This document shows positions 22,351-34,637 of a DNA stretch of 64,000 nucleotides, in pieces. Under the pieces are notes generated by a model. It saw only the letters and a list, made by a program, of their open reading frames with translations. It was not told the DNA's origin and made no database searches. Within the stretch, counting starts at the first letter, position 1; every line of letters begins with the position of its first letter. Origin of the DNA: Icerya purchasi (Eukaryota; Arthropoda; Insecta; Hemiptera; Monophlebidae); the NCBI GenBank assembly GCA_039619475.1, contig CM077116.1:8170501-8234500 (forward strand). The letters run 5' to 3'. The translations under genes were made by a program, and so were the position numbers.

Positions 22351-23582
22351 AATAAATATTCTTAATTTACGCTAACGGAAAAATTTCTATCACTCTAAAT
22401 AATCTACCAAAAAAGCGCGAATAATTTAATTCGAAAATTCATATCGTACTAGAGTGTCAATTAATTCTAGATGTTAGGTAGTATCTTTTTCCATGTTTAG
22501 CAGCAACGGTATACGGTTCGCTGATTTGTGTTAAAATTGCCAGTAAGCAAAATCAGCAATTCTACACCTAGATAACTGTAGAAATTTTACTATTGAAACC
22601 GATTATTGATCCATTAAGATATAATGAGTATCCGCGAAATTTTTTATATAATTTTTTCAGCACTTTTACAGATACTAGTAATTTTATTGAAACAGGACAG
22701 ATATTTTTCAGACTCAAAGTATCCGTATCTGTTTTCAGATGGGAATTATTATTTTGGATCTCTTTCAGGAAGTAGGAAAACGAGCTAGCAAAATATAGCT
22801 TATTATCTATATTAGATTTTTTTTAAAATTACGAATAAACCTACTGACCTTTTATTTTTTGAAATATCGAATAGCGAAATGAATTTCTTTAATTATTACC
22901 AGTGCCTTTTGGTAAAATGGTACAAGTTTTAACGTCATATAACGTTTTTAAATAAAAGTACAACTTTATTTTGTTAACAAGGTGGTACGCGAATTTTGAT
23001 AGTGTAAATCATAGTACACCTTAGAAGATCGCTTTATCTTTATCAAAATAGAGAGTACGCCCGAAATAAGTAAAGGTATGTGATCGTTCTATTGAGTGTG
23101 TTAATTGTTTTGCCAGAGACTTCGGTCTCATACAGACGGGTTTACTCACTTTTAACTTCGTTCTTGAAATAATCTGTTTTTGTTATAGCAGTTCCTTTCT
23201 GGCAAGTTTGCAAAAATATTCAGAACGACAATTAATGTGATTTTTAAAATAAGTTCGGGATGATATTAGGAGAGATTTGATTAGAGGTATGAGAAGTGGG
23301 AGTTTTAGGGCTAGTCCTAATCGGCTGCTTGTAATGAGGTCGGTAAAATTAGTCACTTCGCTGGCTAGATTAGTATTGCATTGCGGCAATAGAGTCAAAA
23401 ATGTATTATTAGTATTTATCCTCCAGTTCGCATTCTTATATTCAAGACATATATATATATATGGCGAAGCTTTACAGTTTTAATATAAATGGACCAGTAT
23501 TATGATCAGAGCTTAAATAAAGCAAAGAAACAGGTTTAGAGAAGTAATATTTTTAGCTAATACGAAATGAATTGTGTTTTTC
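22351..23582. other. Unannotated DNA, possible tiny LINE relic
   Basis: Around 22990-23030 the plus strand reads NFDSVNHSTP, which resembles the FDSVxHxxL motif of reverse transcriptases. The match is too short to call. Nothing else is recognised, and a TA-rich stretch sits at 23451-23462. Confidence 0.35.
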
Positions 23583-24105
23583 TTTTTTTTTTTTTTTTTT
23601 TTTTTAATTCATTTATTATAAAATACAATTTTACAATAGCAAAAATATGGCTTGAGGATCACTTTTTGCTGAATTCGCTTATCAGTGTTCCGCAGGTCAT
23701 CACAATTATATTAATTAAGTACGCGACTTAACGTTAATACCTTATTATATTTAAATGTACTTCTCTTTGTTTTTCATTATTTCATTTACATATTCCACCG
23801 TTGTTTTTGTGTTTTTCCGGTTGGTAAACCATTTCTCATTGATTTCTTCGATTTTATGTTTTATCCTGATTTGACTGAAGTTTGGACAGCTTAAAAAGGA
23901 ATGATCCGGAGTGTCTATTATGTATTTTTTACAGTTTATGCATGTTTCTTTGTCTGTTATTTTATATTTTTTGAGGTATTCTCCAAAAATATAAAATAAC
24001 AGACAAAGACGCATGCATAAACTGTAAAAAATACATAATAGACACTCCGGATCATTCCTTTTTAAGCTGTCCAAACTTCAGTAGTCAAATCAGGATAAAA
24101 CATAA
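23583..24105 (-). pseudogene. LINE 3' end with poly(A) tail and terminal hairpin
   Basis: The minus-strand frame 24074-23751 encodes a LINE C-terminal finger, CINCKKYIIDTPDHSFLSC (CxxCx9-10HxxxxC), followed by FSQIRIKHKIEEINEKWF and a lysine-rich tail ending at 23751. About 145 bp of 3' untranslated sequence follow, then 23 T on the plus strand (23583-23605), the A tail. Instead of continuing upstream into coding sequence, the fragment turns back on itself at about 23975-23980. 23981-24105 is the reverse complement of 23854-23974. It is thus a short 5'-truncated insertion with an inverted duplication at its 5' end. The LINE clade is not determined. Confidence 0.75.
23854..24105. repeat. Near-perfect inverted repeat, arms about 120 bp, spacer about 6 bp
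   Basis: Left arm 23854-23974, right arm 23981-24105. Visible differences are a 3-base insertion (tac) in the right arm at about 24081 and a small change near the cat-gtt/gcg position. The short spacer makes a cruciform or hairpin possible. Confidence 0.9.
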
Positions 24106-27100
24106 GGTGATAAAAATTGCTTCTTCGGTAAAAATTAGGTTCTCGCACGAAGTTGGAATTTATAAATTGAAGAGACATGTTTACTAAAATCCTCTAAGAA
24201 CGTCGTGAAAAGATGCTGATAATTTCGAAATGTTTTCAGAAATATTCCGGACTGATATTTTCGGAGGAATCTAAGCTCCACGATTAGCCATTTGTAAAGA
24301 AATATCGATTGTATTCGGGGCTGGACTAAAGAGGGACGAATGATTAATATAATTTTTGACAAATTACGTCCCCTCCGTAATAGTTGCAACCTGAGCGGAA
24401 TATACCCGGGACATCTAAATTTATTAGTATTGCCTATTTTAGTTTTATTAACGCGGTAATAAGCACACTTTTATGATACAGGAAGCGGCCAAATTCCAAA
24501 AATTTTACCTCCGACGGGATTTTCATTTCAATCAAAATATTCGCTTAATTCATTATTTTAGTTTTCTCTGAAATGTTCTATTGCAATGTCTGCGATAATA
24601 GCGATTGCACTAAATATATTCGCCGGCGTTCCGGTTAATACAATTTTAGAAAGCGGTCGTTTTATTATTATTTAATTCTGTAAATAATCCAAGTATATCT
24701 GTGTGATGATATGGATGAAGAGTACGATGTATTATTCGCGGAAAAAGTATAGCTAGTTGCTTGAGCACAGGTTTTATGTTGTGCGTCAATATTACTATTG
24801 CCAGGCTATGTGACGTAGCTGATTAGTTAATGATGTTTCGTTCGGGTAGAACATCCAGCTGCTGTACATTGAAACTTTTAAAAATTTCACTTGCACTGGG
24901 TTAATGTCCAAAATAAAACCTAAAAACAAATACTATTGTTACCAGTACGTTTGTTATTTGTATTTTTAATATTTTTATTTATTAAAATATTAACAGTACT
25001 ACTGTTAGTAATAGGAATTGACAATATCAAAAAATTGTATAAAGACAGGGCGGCAATCTCGGCTATTAAAAGCATTTTTAACTCTTTTTGATGGTAATAG
25101 GGTAATTTATTAACCACCACATTTGATAAGTAATCTGCACAATGGCTGGCTGCATTGACCACTTACATTTTTCTTTTGTTTACATAAACAGTACCACCTC
25201 TATACCTCACGACATATTCTGTAGACGGCGCAAATATGTAAAAAACATTTAAAATTTTTCTACTCATTTAGAGTACCAGAAGTATGTAAACATCTGCTCC
25301 CCAAATAGTTAATGTACACTTTTGAAATTGGATTCGGTACAGGCAATTTCGAAACGATGACCGAAACAAATATACCCGTTCCTCGTGACAGTTAATCTAG
25401 AAACCAAAAGAAGGTATAACACCGAGGGTTCTTCAGAAGCGTATGAGAGTTGCTTATGAGATGTTCATCGATTTCGCACTTGGCCAGCTGGAACCTGTTG
25501 CTTGTGCCGATCGTAAAGTTTTCGTATTTTCTTTTGTTACCAGGAACGCTTTTACCCTCTTTCGCACTGCATATCAGAGGAACGATCGATGTTGGATGCA
25601 TCGGCTGATGAGTTAACAGAAGTTGTTTGTACATATATTGGCCCTAATTAACCGGTTCCCTATTAGTTTTGTACAATTCCTTTACGGCGACGGGACGTGC
25701 TGCGGTAAAACCATAGCATTAACAATCGATGTGAACGTATCCGAAAAGAAATAAAGGTAATAATGAACAAAGAAATTAAATTAACAAAAAAGCGGAACTC
25801 ATTATCGCGTGTCGCAAACAGAATCACCGAAAAAAAGGGATATAATCTGAATCGTTCTTCTAGGTACAAAGAATTTTTCGAAGAACCGTTTAATTCTGAT
25901 CAGTGACAGCGTTTTACCGAATATTACGTTACCGTTCGTCGCCGGAAGTTTTTTCCCTCAGTACGTCAGTGTCGATGATCCGTAGCGATGAGGATGCAAA
26001 TTCATAGTTAAAATTAATAATCTAAAAAAAAAAAGATATTTAAAAATAGTTTTACCGAACTGGAATAACACAAATATTATAACAGATACGGTACTTGGCG
26101 GAACAGGAATAATGAAATGTCATTAAAAATGCCTTATTATTACAACCAGCTACTGAATTATAAGATAGAAGATAGATTGCCAACAAGGGATAGGGTATTA
26201 CAGGATATTAGAAATTATGACGATTACTTAAAGTAGAAAATACAGGCGAAATTTAGGACGAAAAAAATTCGAAAGTACGGAAGGACAAAAAAAATAATAA
26301 AGAATGATAAATAGAAGCAAGGATAAAATTGAGGGAAAAAGAAGAAAGGGAAGATAAAAAAGGAAAAGCATCTGGCGTTTCCTTGTTTAGTCTTACATAT
26401 TTCATTTTTCTTTAAGCTGTTCCTTTACCATTTACTAATTGACGTACTCGTATCGAATGTAAGGTAGGTTAATGTATATTCTGAAGGAGGAGAGTTTTAA
26501 AGATCTGTATGTGGACACGGATGTATTAGATTAGGGAAATATTAATTGCAAATTAGGATGTGTAAGTTTCATCGGCGGAATACTGTTGTACTATATAACT
26601 TTAAATACGGCATAATAGCTTCTTAAGGTATTGTGAAATTTATGGATATAAATGATATAATTATGTTGAAAACCCATAGATCGATCTGTTAGCTCTAGTA
26701 AATTATTAAAAACAAATATCGATGAAATCGATTCGAGAAATTAATGAAGTAAACGAAGCATAAACATTCCAACTTTAAACTTGATTGGGCTATTGCTCTT
26801 CGTTGGCGTACCCATGAAGAAAAAAAAAAAACTTTAAACCTAATAGATGTTTCAAATAATCGAAGACAACGTGTGTCCGCATATTTTTTTCTGACAAATA
26901 TAAAGAAAAAAATCATTTTGTAATTAAGCAAATAAACTAACGCGAAAACGTAAATACCAGTTAGCATTGGATGATGCTATTAAATTTTTACCTCGAAAGA
27001 ATTTTTTCCTAATATAAACAACGCAATTTACAAATTAATAAATATTATAACTTGGGAAAAAAACCGTTAAAATGTATATTTTTATCGAGTAGCGTGTACG

Positions 27101-28822
27101 CAAATTTAATATTTAGCGCGGCTTATTATTTTTTTCGAAATTTACGTTAGTATATTTACATGAATCTGTTGCGGTGATATCAAAAGCGGCCGTTTTGATA
27201 AGACTTTTTGTTCTTCCAACTTATCCGTAAATCTCGACTATTTTTGTCAAACGGCTTTGTTGCCAAGTTTTGTCGTGCGGATTTACAGGTAGTATTTTTC
27301 TCCGTACTGAAAGGAGAAAATCTTCGTAGCGCAATTGTTACCTTCTTCCACAAGGCATTCAGAAGTGTTAGTGTGGCAGATTGCAAGTGGTTCTAAAACT
27401 TTCGCAGATAATTTTCCAACTGCGCTTATACGCTCGAACAAAGACATATGTGATTCCAACTTTACCGGTTAAGTCCGTTGAGAACGGTAATTATTTCGTT
27501 GGAAGTTTGACAGCACGCTTGTTCTAATAATTTCATTGTAAGGTATTGTATTGTGTTATTAAGGTAAAGTGCGGAAGTTTTGTATCGAATAGACAACCTA
27601 TCTAGCGCAAAAGAAACCAGTGATTCCAATCAGCCACGGTTAGAAAAAATAATCGAAAGATTCTTAATGCAGTGAACTAAAATAATAAAAAAACTGAAAC
27701 TGTCGAATTGTCAGATAAAATTATTACATATTTGAAGATGGGTTTCGATAAAAGTGCGTGCCCCTAATGTTTTAAAAGCAGTAGCCACTACGATAGTCAA
27801 TATAGCGCCATGTGAGCTTTAAAGCCTACGAGATTAAGAGCCCGGAAAATCTTAAAAGTTCAAAGCATTCGTTAAATTTTAATTCTCATGTTCCATTTTG
27901 TAAAATAAGCCCAGATTTAGCTCACTAACTTTCATAAAAAACAAAAATATACACCGTAGACGATACCAGAAAAGTTACGAACTATCGCATTTAAAACTGT
28001 AAATATAATACATATTTTTTTAGCACTAGATTAATTATTTCAAAATTAGTTTTTAACGTAGTTAGTTGCAATTTTTAAAAGTCTACCGTTGAATGCGATC
28101 CTGTATAAAAATATCGAGGACCTAAGAAATTTTTAATAGGTGGTGGTCGGTAGATTTATTTATTCACCGCGATGGACAAACAAATTCGAATGTAATTGTT
28201 TTTTTTTTTTTTGTTTCTTAAAATTTCTATTTTTTAATCTATTGATTGCGATAGTTGTATTTAATAAGTCAAAAGTTGTTCTAACAAAAGATGGAGGGCG
28301 CGATGTTCTTAATTTAAGAGAATATTCTCACCTGTGATAAAATTTTTTATCCCGAGAATAATTCTAACTCCAGGAATAGTCGATAATTGGAAAGGTGTTA
28401 CGGCGACAAAAAAAAAAAAAAAAGCAAGTCAACATCGAAACGAAAATATTAATTATACGATAAATAAAATAATTCGAATTACTAGTACGCAGCAAAATGT
28501 CTTCGATGTACTAGAATATGCGAAATTACATAACCTAATTTTTTCAAATAAATGCTGGGCAGGTATAAAATTTTCTCAAAAATATTATCTACACTTCTAC
28601 TTGATTAATCATGTTGAATAGCTAAGGCCTGGTTTTTTTTAAAACGTCTATAACTTTTCCGAATTACCGAAATTTCTGTCGGATTATCGTGAAGAATTAG
28701 GCATTAATAGAAGCTAAATTTCAAAATCCTGAAAACTTTCCTTCTGATAGGGAAAGTTGGGTAAAAATTCGCTCGCTAGCGGAAATGCCATTTCAACGAT
28801 TACACAGAGCTAAATTTATTGT
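24106..28822. other. 4.7 kb with no recognised feature
   Basis: AT-rich DNA. All open frames are 100 codons or fewer, lack domains and have the same composition as the rest. No tRNA, poly(A)-tailed insertion or inverted repeat was noticed. It may be host intergenic or intronic sequence. Confidence 0.4.
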
Positions 28823-29300
28823 TTTTTTTTGTTTCCTTTTTTTGAGCGCGATAGATCATACGCCTAAAAGCAATACGAAGAGGAGAGAATTAATAATTAA
28901 ATAACAATAATGCGGTTACACAGATAGATAATATAAAATAACTAAGTGGAAGAATGGCAGACAAAGAAGAGAATGAAAAAATATACGAAGCACAGTAAGG
29001 AGTAGAAGCGTCATAGGAGTTGTGAGTAAACGGACACGCAAAAAGAATATGGTTGAAATCACAAAATCGAGTGAAGAGGACAAGAAAATGCCAGGGAAAA
29101 ACGAAAACGCGAAGAAAGTAACAGTGAATGGTTAAAGACGTAAGCGAAAAATGGAAACGATGGTAGAACGACAAAGTAAGAGGAAATCAAGAACTACAGA
29201 TTGAAAGAAAGCAAAGGATAAACAGTCGGATAGTGAGAAAAATTATTAGAAAAGGACGAAGCATAGATATCAAACCAGTATTTAGAGTGTAATTTTTTGA
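28823..29300 (-). pseudogene. I-like LINE family IA 3' fragment, copy c
   Basis: A minus-strand fragment with T-rich runs at its left end (28822-28847), compatible with an A tail. The decoded frame 29174-28890 shows the family's terminal region: RFHFSLTSLTIHC against YRFSLLPSPHCPL, CDFNHILFACPF for the finger motif CDxxHxxxxC (more complete here than in the 45-kb copy), and STPYCASYIFSFSS against PTPYCASYISSLPS. It ends close to the start of another fragment of the same family. Confidence 0.7.
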
Positions 29301-29307
29301 AAAGAAG

Positions 29308-30330
29308 TTTTTTTTTTTTTTTTTTTATTGGGCTTGTTAACTAGGGTCCTTTATTCAGAAACAATTAGAAAAGGAAATGAATCAGTTATATCTTGATAAA
29401 CGTTTAGTAGGAAGGAACAAACAATGGGAACGTTGTGTGAAGAAGGAAAAGACAGAATATAGGAGACATAATACGGAGTAGGAATTTGCAAAAAACCGAA
29501 ATAGAAAGCAGAACGCTCAATTGAAAGAGATGAATACGTAATAAACACATGATCAGCATCGCAAACATGCTCTTCGCTTGAGAGGACAATATAGAGAAGA
29601 AATCAACAAAAAACGAAAACGAGAGGAAGATAATAGAGTATGGCTTAAGAACGCAGACGAATAATGGAGACAACAGAACGACAAAATAAAGTAAACAAAG
29701 AGAACCACGGACTGGCTGGAAGACAGACAGATAGAAATAACAGTTGTTAGAAAAAGAGGAAGCGTATACATCCGATACCATAATCTGAGATGAAAGGATT
29801 TTTCTTAAGAAAAGAAGTGGGAAGAAGCGGCAACCCGAGCTAAGGGGTCCGCCGCTGCATTACCAAAAATGCTCGAACGGCTAGAAACTCACAGTAAATA
29901 TCAATATAAATGGAAAGGAAGGAAGAAAGAGTATGGATAAGGGAGCTTATATGGAGAATAATAAAATCACAGGAATGATCAGGAAGAGGTGAACGGGGAT
30001 GGCCTGAAGGGCGAAAATGGAATCTAATGGTAATTAAGAATTTAGAAGAAAGGTGATTTGAGAGAATGAAAATAATGCAACGTAGGATAGTCATTAATTC
30101 GTTTATGAATATGGAACAGAAAGGAAGCCAACGAAAAGATTCTGAAAAGTCGGAATTTGGGAGGATAAAAGAGGCACCGATACCACCCGATCTGTTTGAA
30201 CCATCCGTTAATACGATTACATGAGATGGAAATTGAGAATTGATAGCGCTGTGGAATTCCCAAGATTCGAACCTGGAATTTTAGAGAAGGCATAGATGGG
30301 ACACCTCTTTCAAGTTCTTCCATCTTGGTA
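29308..30330 (-). pseudogene. I-like LINE family IA 3' fragment, copy d (RNase H to C-terminus)
   Basis: The tail is 19 T at 29308-29326. Moving right, frames give the C-terminal block (SLSIERSAFYFGFLQIPTPY; ASSFSNNCYFYLSVFQP against PSSFSNNRSFYLSIQP), then RNase H pieces. These are IRSLIxxL-like ISSLIHTLSSFLSIYID, a GNAAAD motif at about 29850 and DGSNRSGGIGASFILPNS-like sequence in a shifted frame near 30190 (matching DGSRGPGGVGSSFILLDS of the 45-kb copy). Several frameshifts are present. The orientation is the same as copies a, b, c and e. Confidence 0.72.
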
Positions 30331-30644
30331 TGAGAGCTAAAATTTATTCTTCGTGTATAATCGCACCGCAATCCAAATAATAACTTTATATTATACAGAA
30401 ATTTCGTCTGAATCGTGGGATTTCCCGATTGCCTCGTAGTGTTACAGGTGAAATATCACGTTTAAATTAATGCTTTCCGCTGTGGAAGAGTCGTCGATTT
30501 GTGACAAAAAAAACAAAAATTTATAGCGTGTGAAAATTATGCATTCTTAATGTACGCGATAATATTTTTAGCACCGGTCAGTAGTCATAGAAAATTCTGC
30601 GCGTGTGATATTGCTGATGATGCGTTTAAATTTTTATTTCATCA

Positions 30645-31038
30645 CTTTAACGCCAGGGATAAGTTTTTGTTTTTTTTTCAAATACACCTTACCGCTCAAC
30701 CTGCGTCAACGCTGCAACATGCCTATATCGGTGAGGCATCTTTTGATCGAGTGTAATCACTACCAGCAGGCCAGACAACAAGCGGGTATTACCAACGCGG
30801 CCTTCCAGAGATGTTTTCGGACGCCGAGAAGTGTAAAAAAATCGTAGCCTTCCTCAAAGACATCTCTGTATTCCAACTGATCTAACTTCCCCAGCCTTCA
30901 GCTGACTTTTTTGATTATTTTTTGTTTCGCGCATTTTCAAATATTCAATATAAAATTTTATAATTATCTGTAAAACCATAGTCGCTAATGACCTTGTAGT
31001 CCAAAAGCGACTTGTAAATATAATAAATAAATAAATAA
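30645..31038 (+). pseudogene. I-like LINE 3' end with TAAA-repeat tail
   Basis: The plus-strand frame gives RQRCNMPISVRHLLIECNHY (terminal finger CxxP...VRHLLIEC) and QQARQQAGITNAAFQRCF. After a frameshift it reads MFSDAEKCKKIVAFLKDISVF and stops at about 30885. This C-terminal arrangement (finger, then a short helix ending in FLKDIxxF) is typical of RNase H-bearing LINEs of the I/Jockey superfamily. About 130 bp of untranslated sequence end in aataaataaataaataa (31021-31038), a tail made of repeats instead of pure A. The 5' truncation point is near 30645. Confidence 0.72.
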
Positions 31039-34000
31039 CACCTTCTTCTGCCTCCTAATTACTAATATTATCAATGTTTGTGGTTTAATCTACAAAGAAA
31101 CGTGGCAATCAGTGATATCGAAATACTTGAATGTCTCCGAAATTTACTAAAGTCTACCTGGTTCTAATCTAAATTTTCTGCGCATCATATTTGCACAACT
31201 TTCCCCAACTACCTTTTAAAATTCGCAATAATCAGTATATTTCGCATGTGAACACTTTTGGTTTTCTACTGCTGATAAGCGATTTTTCAAAATTAAAAAT
31301 TACGTATAATCTTGAAATCCATTCTAGAAATCTAATCTGAAAATTGTGTAGCGTGTATATTCTTTCTTCAAGTTTATTTCATTGTCGTTTTCGTTCATAT
31401 TGCAGCGGTAATTATTGCGTAATTTGTTCCTGCCGGAACGCGCAATTACCGTAACGGTGAATTTAAAGAAGAGAAAGAACGAACGAGAGAAAGACAGAGA
31501 GAGAGATAAAAATATGGCGACAGTAGCTTCACGAATGTAGATTTAAAATGAAGTTATTTTCGTGTACATAAAGGAGCAGCAGGAAATAGGAAATAATCTG
31601 CCGTTATCTCTAAAAATACTGATGCGTTTTAATGCGTCGCACTGCGTTGTGAAATCGGCGATTTTGAATTTTCCGCCGTCGACTACGGCTGGAAAACTGC
31701 AATTTTCTGTCACCATTACTTTATCCAGCTGCTGGAAAACTATTAGTCGCTGGAGCATCGTAAATAGTAGATTGCGTGTATGTTTTAAGCGGACGCTTTA
31801 GGCTGTTTTTATGGCGCGCAATAACACTGTCTCCACACGATCTCAGTTAATTGAGAAACAAAGCTTTCCTCGTATTTTTCATACGTAAAAGATTAATGGC
31901 CCCCCTGCACACAGTCCCAATTCCATAAACCGTCGGATAATCGGAGTTGCGAAAATCTTCCGAGCACCATCGTTGAAAGAAATTACTTTGCATGCGCAAC
32001 AGAATTTCTCTTTCGCATAGTGAATAAATTCGCACAGAATCCTCGGTTAGGCCGTACATTACGAGCAGATTTTCCAACGTTTACTATTATCTTCAAAATC
32101 GATTCCGATACGTTCATTGCAACTTCTAAATTGTCTTGCTCTTTGTAAACTCAGGTGCAGTCACGCTGCGTCTGTCTCGAACGGTTCCGAAAAGGAAGCA
32201 AAAACAAAAAGAGGGACTTTCATTGAATAGACTCAAAATGTAATATTTTAGGAATCCTCGTGGGAATGGGGACCTTTTTACTTACAACACTGTTAATAAA
32301 GAGAGGCGTATTATTATTATTATTTTTTGATTTACTTTGAAAAACCTTAATTTGTAATAGAACGTTTCATCGTAAAATATTCGCCTGAATATGCTATTAG
32401 AAAAACCACAAATTCCGCAAATTTTCAAAGACAACGGTTAGACATACAGTATGATATATTTGAATTTATACAGTCATCAGGGGGAGGTCAGATTAAATTT
32501 TCGCCCTACAGACACTTATCAGATGACTAACCGGAGAAGAGTACAAGATTTTCGCGGAAACAGAAGAGTTTCTCTAAATAAAGCTAATTTTTAAACTGAT
32601 TAAAATTAATGATGCAAAAAAAAAATGCCTCCACATAAAGCAACTTATTATTTACACATTTACGAAATATAAATTACGAAAGTCACCAGCCCTTGGCAGA
32701 AAGTCTAACATACTTTTTTATGGACTTCAAACAAAATGAAGTGTTTGTCGCGTACTTTTTTTTTTCTCCCAATTATTCACGCTTTACTTTTGACTCGATT
32801 GCTTTATCGTTTAGCCGAAAGTTGGTGATCTCATACTGTATCTGTGATTTTTTTGACGAGTAAGAATTTCATGAAAAAAAGGAAAACTCTTTAGAGAACT
32901 TTTTAATATAACGAATACAATTTAGGATATATTATCAGTATTATTTACTATAGTAACCTCGAGTTGAAAGAAATGAAATTTTTAATGTGGCCAGACAAAA
33001 ATTAGAGAATTAAAAAAAAACGAATCGCAGCCTTTTCTACAGCAGTCAGAGAGTTGCCGATTTTTTTTTTTTTATCGATCTTAGGGAAAAATACGAGCCG
33101 CCAAATTTTTAAAATTAAATGTTCAACATTTTGAAATTACAGGGGCGATTTACGTGACTTAAAATATTATCGCAAATAAATGAATATATATATATATATG
33201 TATATATATATTTTTTTTTAAATGAATATAGATCCGAATAATAAAGAAACGAATTTGGAACCTTTATAGCGCTATATTTACTAGCTCGTCGCTTATGGAA
33301 ATATTATGTGTCTTATTCTTAATACGCGTAACTTTTGTCACGATGTAATGATATTCCTTGTCTACTAAAAATTATAAGTATATCGACGAGCATTTTGGAA
33401 ATTCTTTACTGAGCTATCATTTTAACATAAGCGTTAAAAAGCGGTCTCCTTTGACATTTATTTTAATGTAGGCGGACGGAAACTAGTTGAAAGATTTTCA
33501 TTAAAATATAATTAAAAAATATGAACCCTCAAAATATTTTATGTAATGCACCTTAAGGGGAGATATCATGACACTTAAACAACAACGGTTCATTTTTAAT
33601 TAATTTTCTTCGAACACTTTTTGTTTCTTCCACCGACATTATTTGTTAAAATCGCAACTGTTCAACTGTCTTTTAACACAACTCGACCGCTAAATTTCAA
33701 AAAAAAAACATAACGGTAATTCTGGAGTACAGAAAATAATAATAATAAGTTGTTTTTACTTTCATTTATCCTTCTTTGGACTTTTGGCTTGTTCCTTCAT
33801 GTCAGATCTATTTTTAATTTCCTAATGAAGAACATTTAAAATACCCATAAATACCAAACTTACATTTACATCTATTTATTCGATATTCAATCTATAATTA
33901 CCAAAAAAGTAGATTACAAAAAAGGAGTATGCGAATCATCAAATTTTACTTTCAAAATCAGTACTTCGTTTGAAAAACGTTGCGCGCATTACGTGATTTT

Positions 34001-34220
34001 TATTCTTGTCGGGTGTCGACTCTTCGACGTTTGGTGGTTAAATTCGAGTCAACCGGTTTGATAAATAATCAGCCAAAACCCGTACGTCACCGAAACGCAA
34101 AGTTCGTGCTAAAAACAGCATCGCTGTTGCGCGCGGGAGCCTACGAGGAAACCTGAGGGGCAGTCAGTTTCTCGTCGTTCACAAAAACTTGGCCTTTCTA
34201 TGATTTCAATTTGACGAATT
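31039..34220. other. 3.2 kb without recognised gene; TA microsatellite
   Basis: AT-rich. A TA repeat lies at about 33183-33211, and there are several homopolymer runs. The frames at 31543-31801 overlap on both strands, and neither resembles a known family. From about 33990 the composition becomes less AT-rich towards the remnant that follows. Confidence 0.4.
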
Positions 34221-34637
34221 TTACGTCCGATCACTGTTTAGTTCTGGCGGTACTTCTTCGAATACGAAACTGGCATTACCATAACCGTCAACACTGAACA
34301 TTACGGGTGATAAGCAACTTCCTGTGGCCTAAACTAGAGGGATATGGATACCGACGACACGTGGTTCCAATAGATCGGCCCTATGTGCCATACAGCACAT
34401 GCCACGATCGGCATTTTGCACGAACGATTTCAGAGTTATCTGGTTCGGTGGTAACGTGGTCATCATGATCGTGCGATTTAGCGCCTTTAGTTTTCTTCCT
34501 TTGGGGCTATCGTAAATCGCAGGGCAATTGATGTCTTCAAAGTACACATGACGAACACCATCCAGCGATTTCAGCCAATGCAACAAAGCTATCGAGACTT
34601 CCTGAGTCACCAAACAAAGCCGCGGTGTACATTTGAA
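34221..34637 (-). pseudogene. Unidentified coding-like remnant
   Basis: I do not recognise this protein. On the minus strand, one frame is open from 34637 to a TAG at 34329-34331 and then for another 35 codons to a TAA at 34221-34223. The composition is balanced and clearly less AT-rich than the surroundings, with protein-like segments: SIALLHWLKSLDGVRHVYFE, INCPAIYDSPKGRKLKALN, MTTLPPNQITLKSF, DLLEPRVVGIHIPL. After the stop it reads SCLSPVMFSVDGYGNASFV and FEEVPPELNSD. There is no in-frame ATG near the start and no obvious splice site. It may be a decayed exon, a retroelement part outside the common domains, or a chance frame. Neighbouring DNA to about 33990 has similar composition. Confidence 0.4.

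Noticed and set aside
22985..23030. Reverse transcriptase motif NFDSVNHSTP
   Set aside because: It is one short motif without flanking RT sequence in any frame and is insufficient to call.
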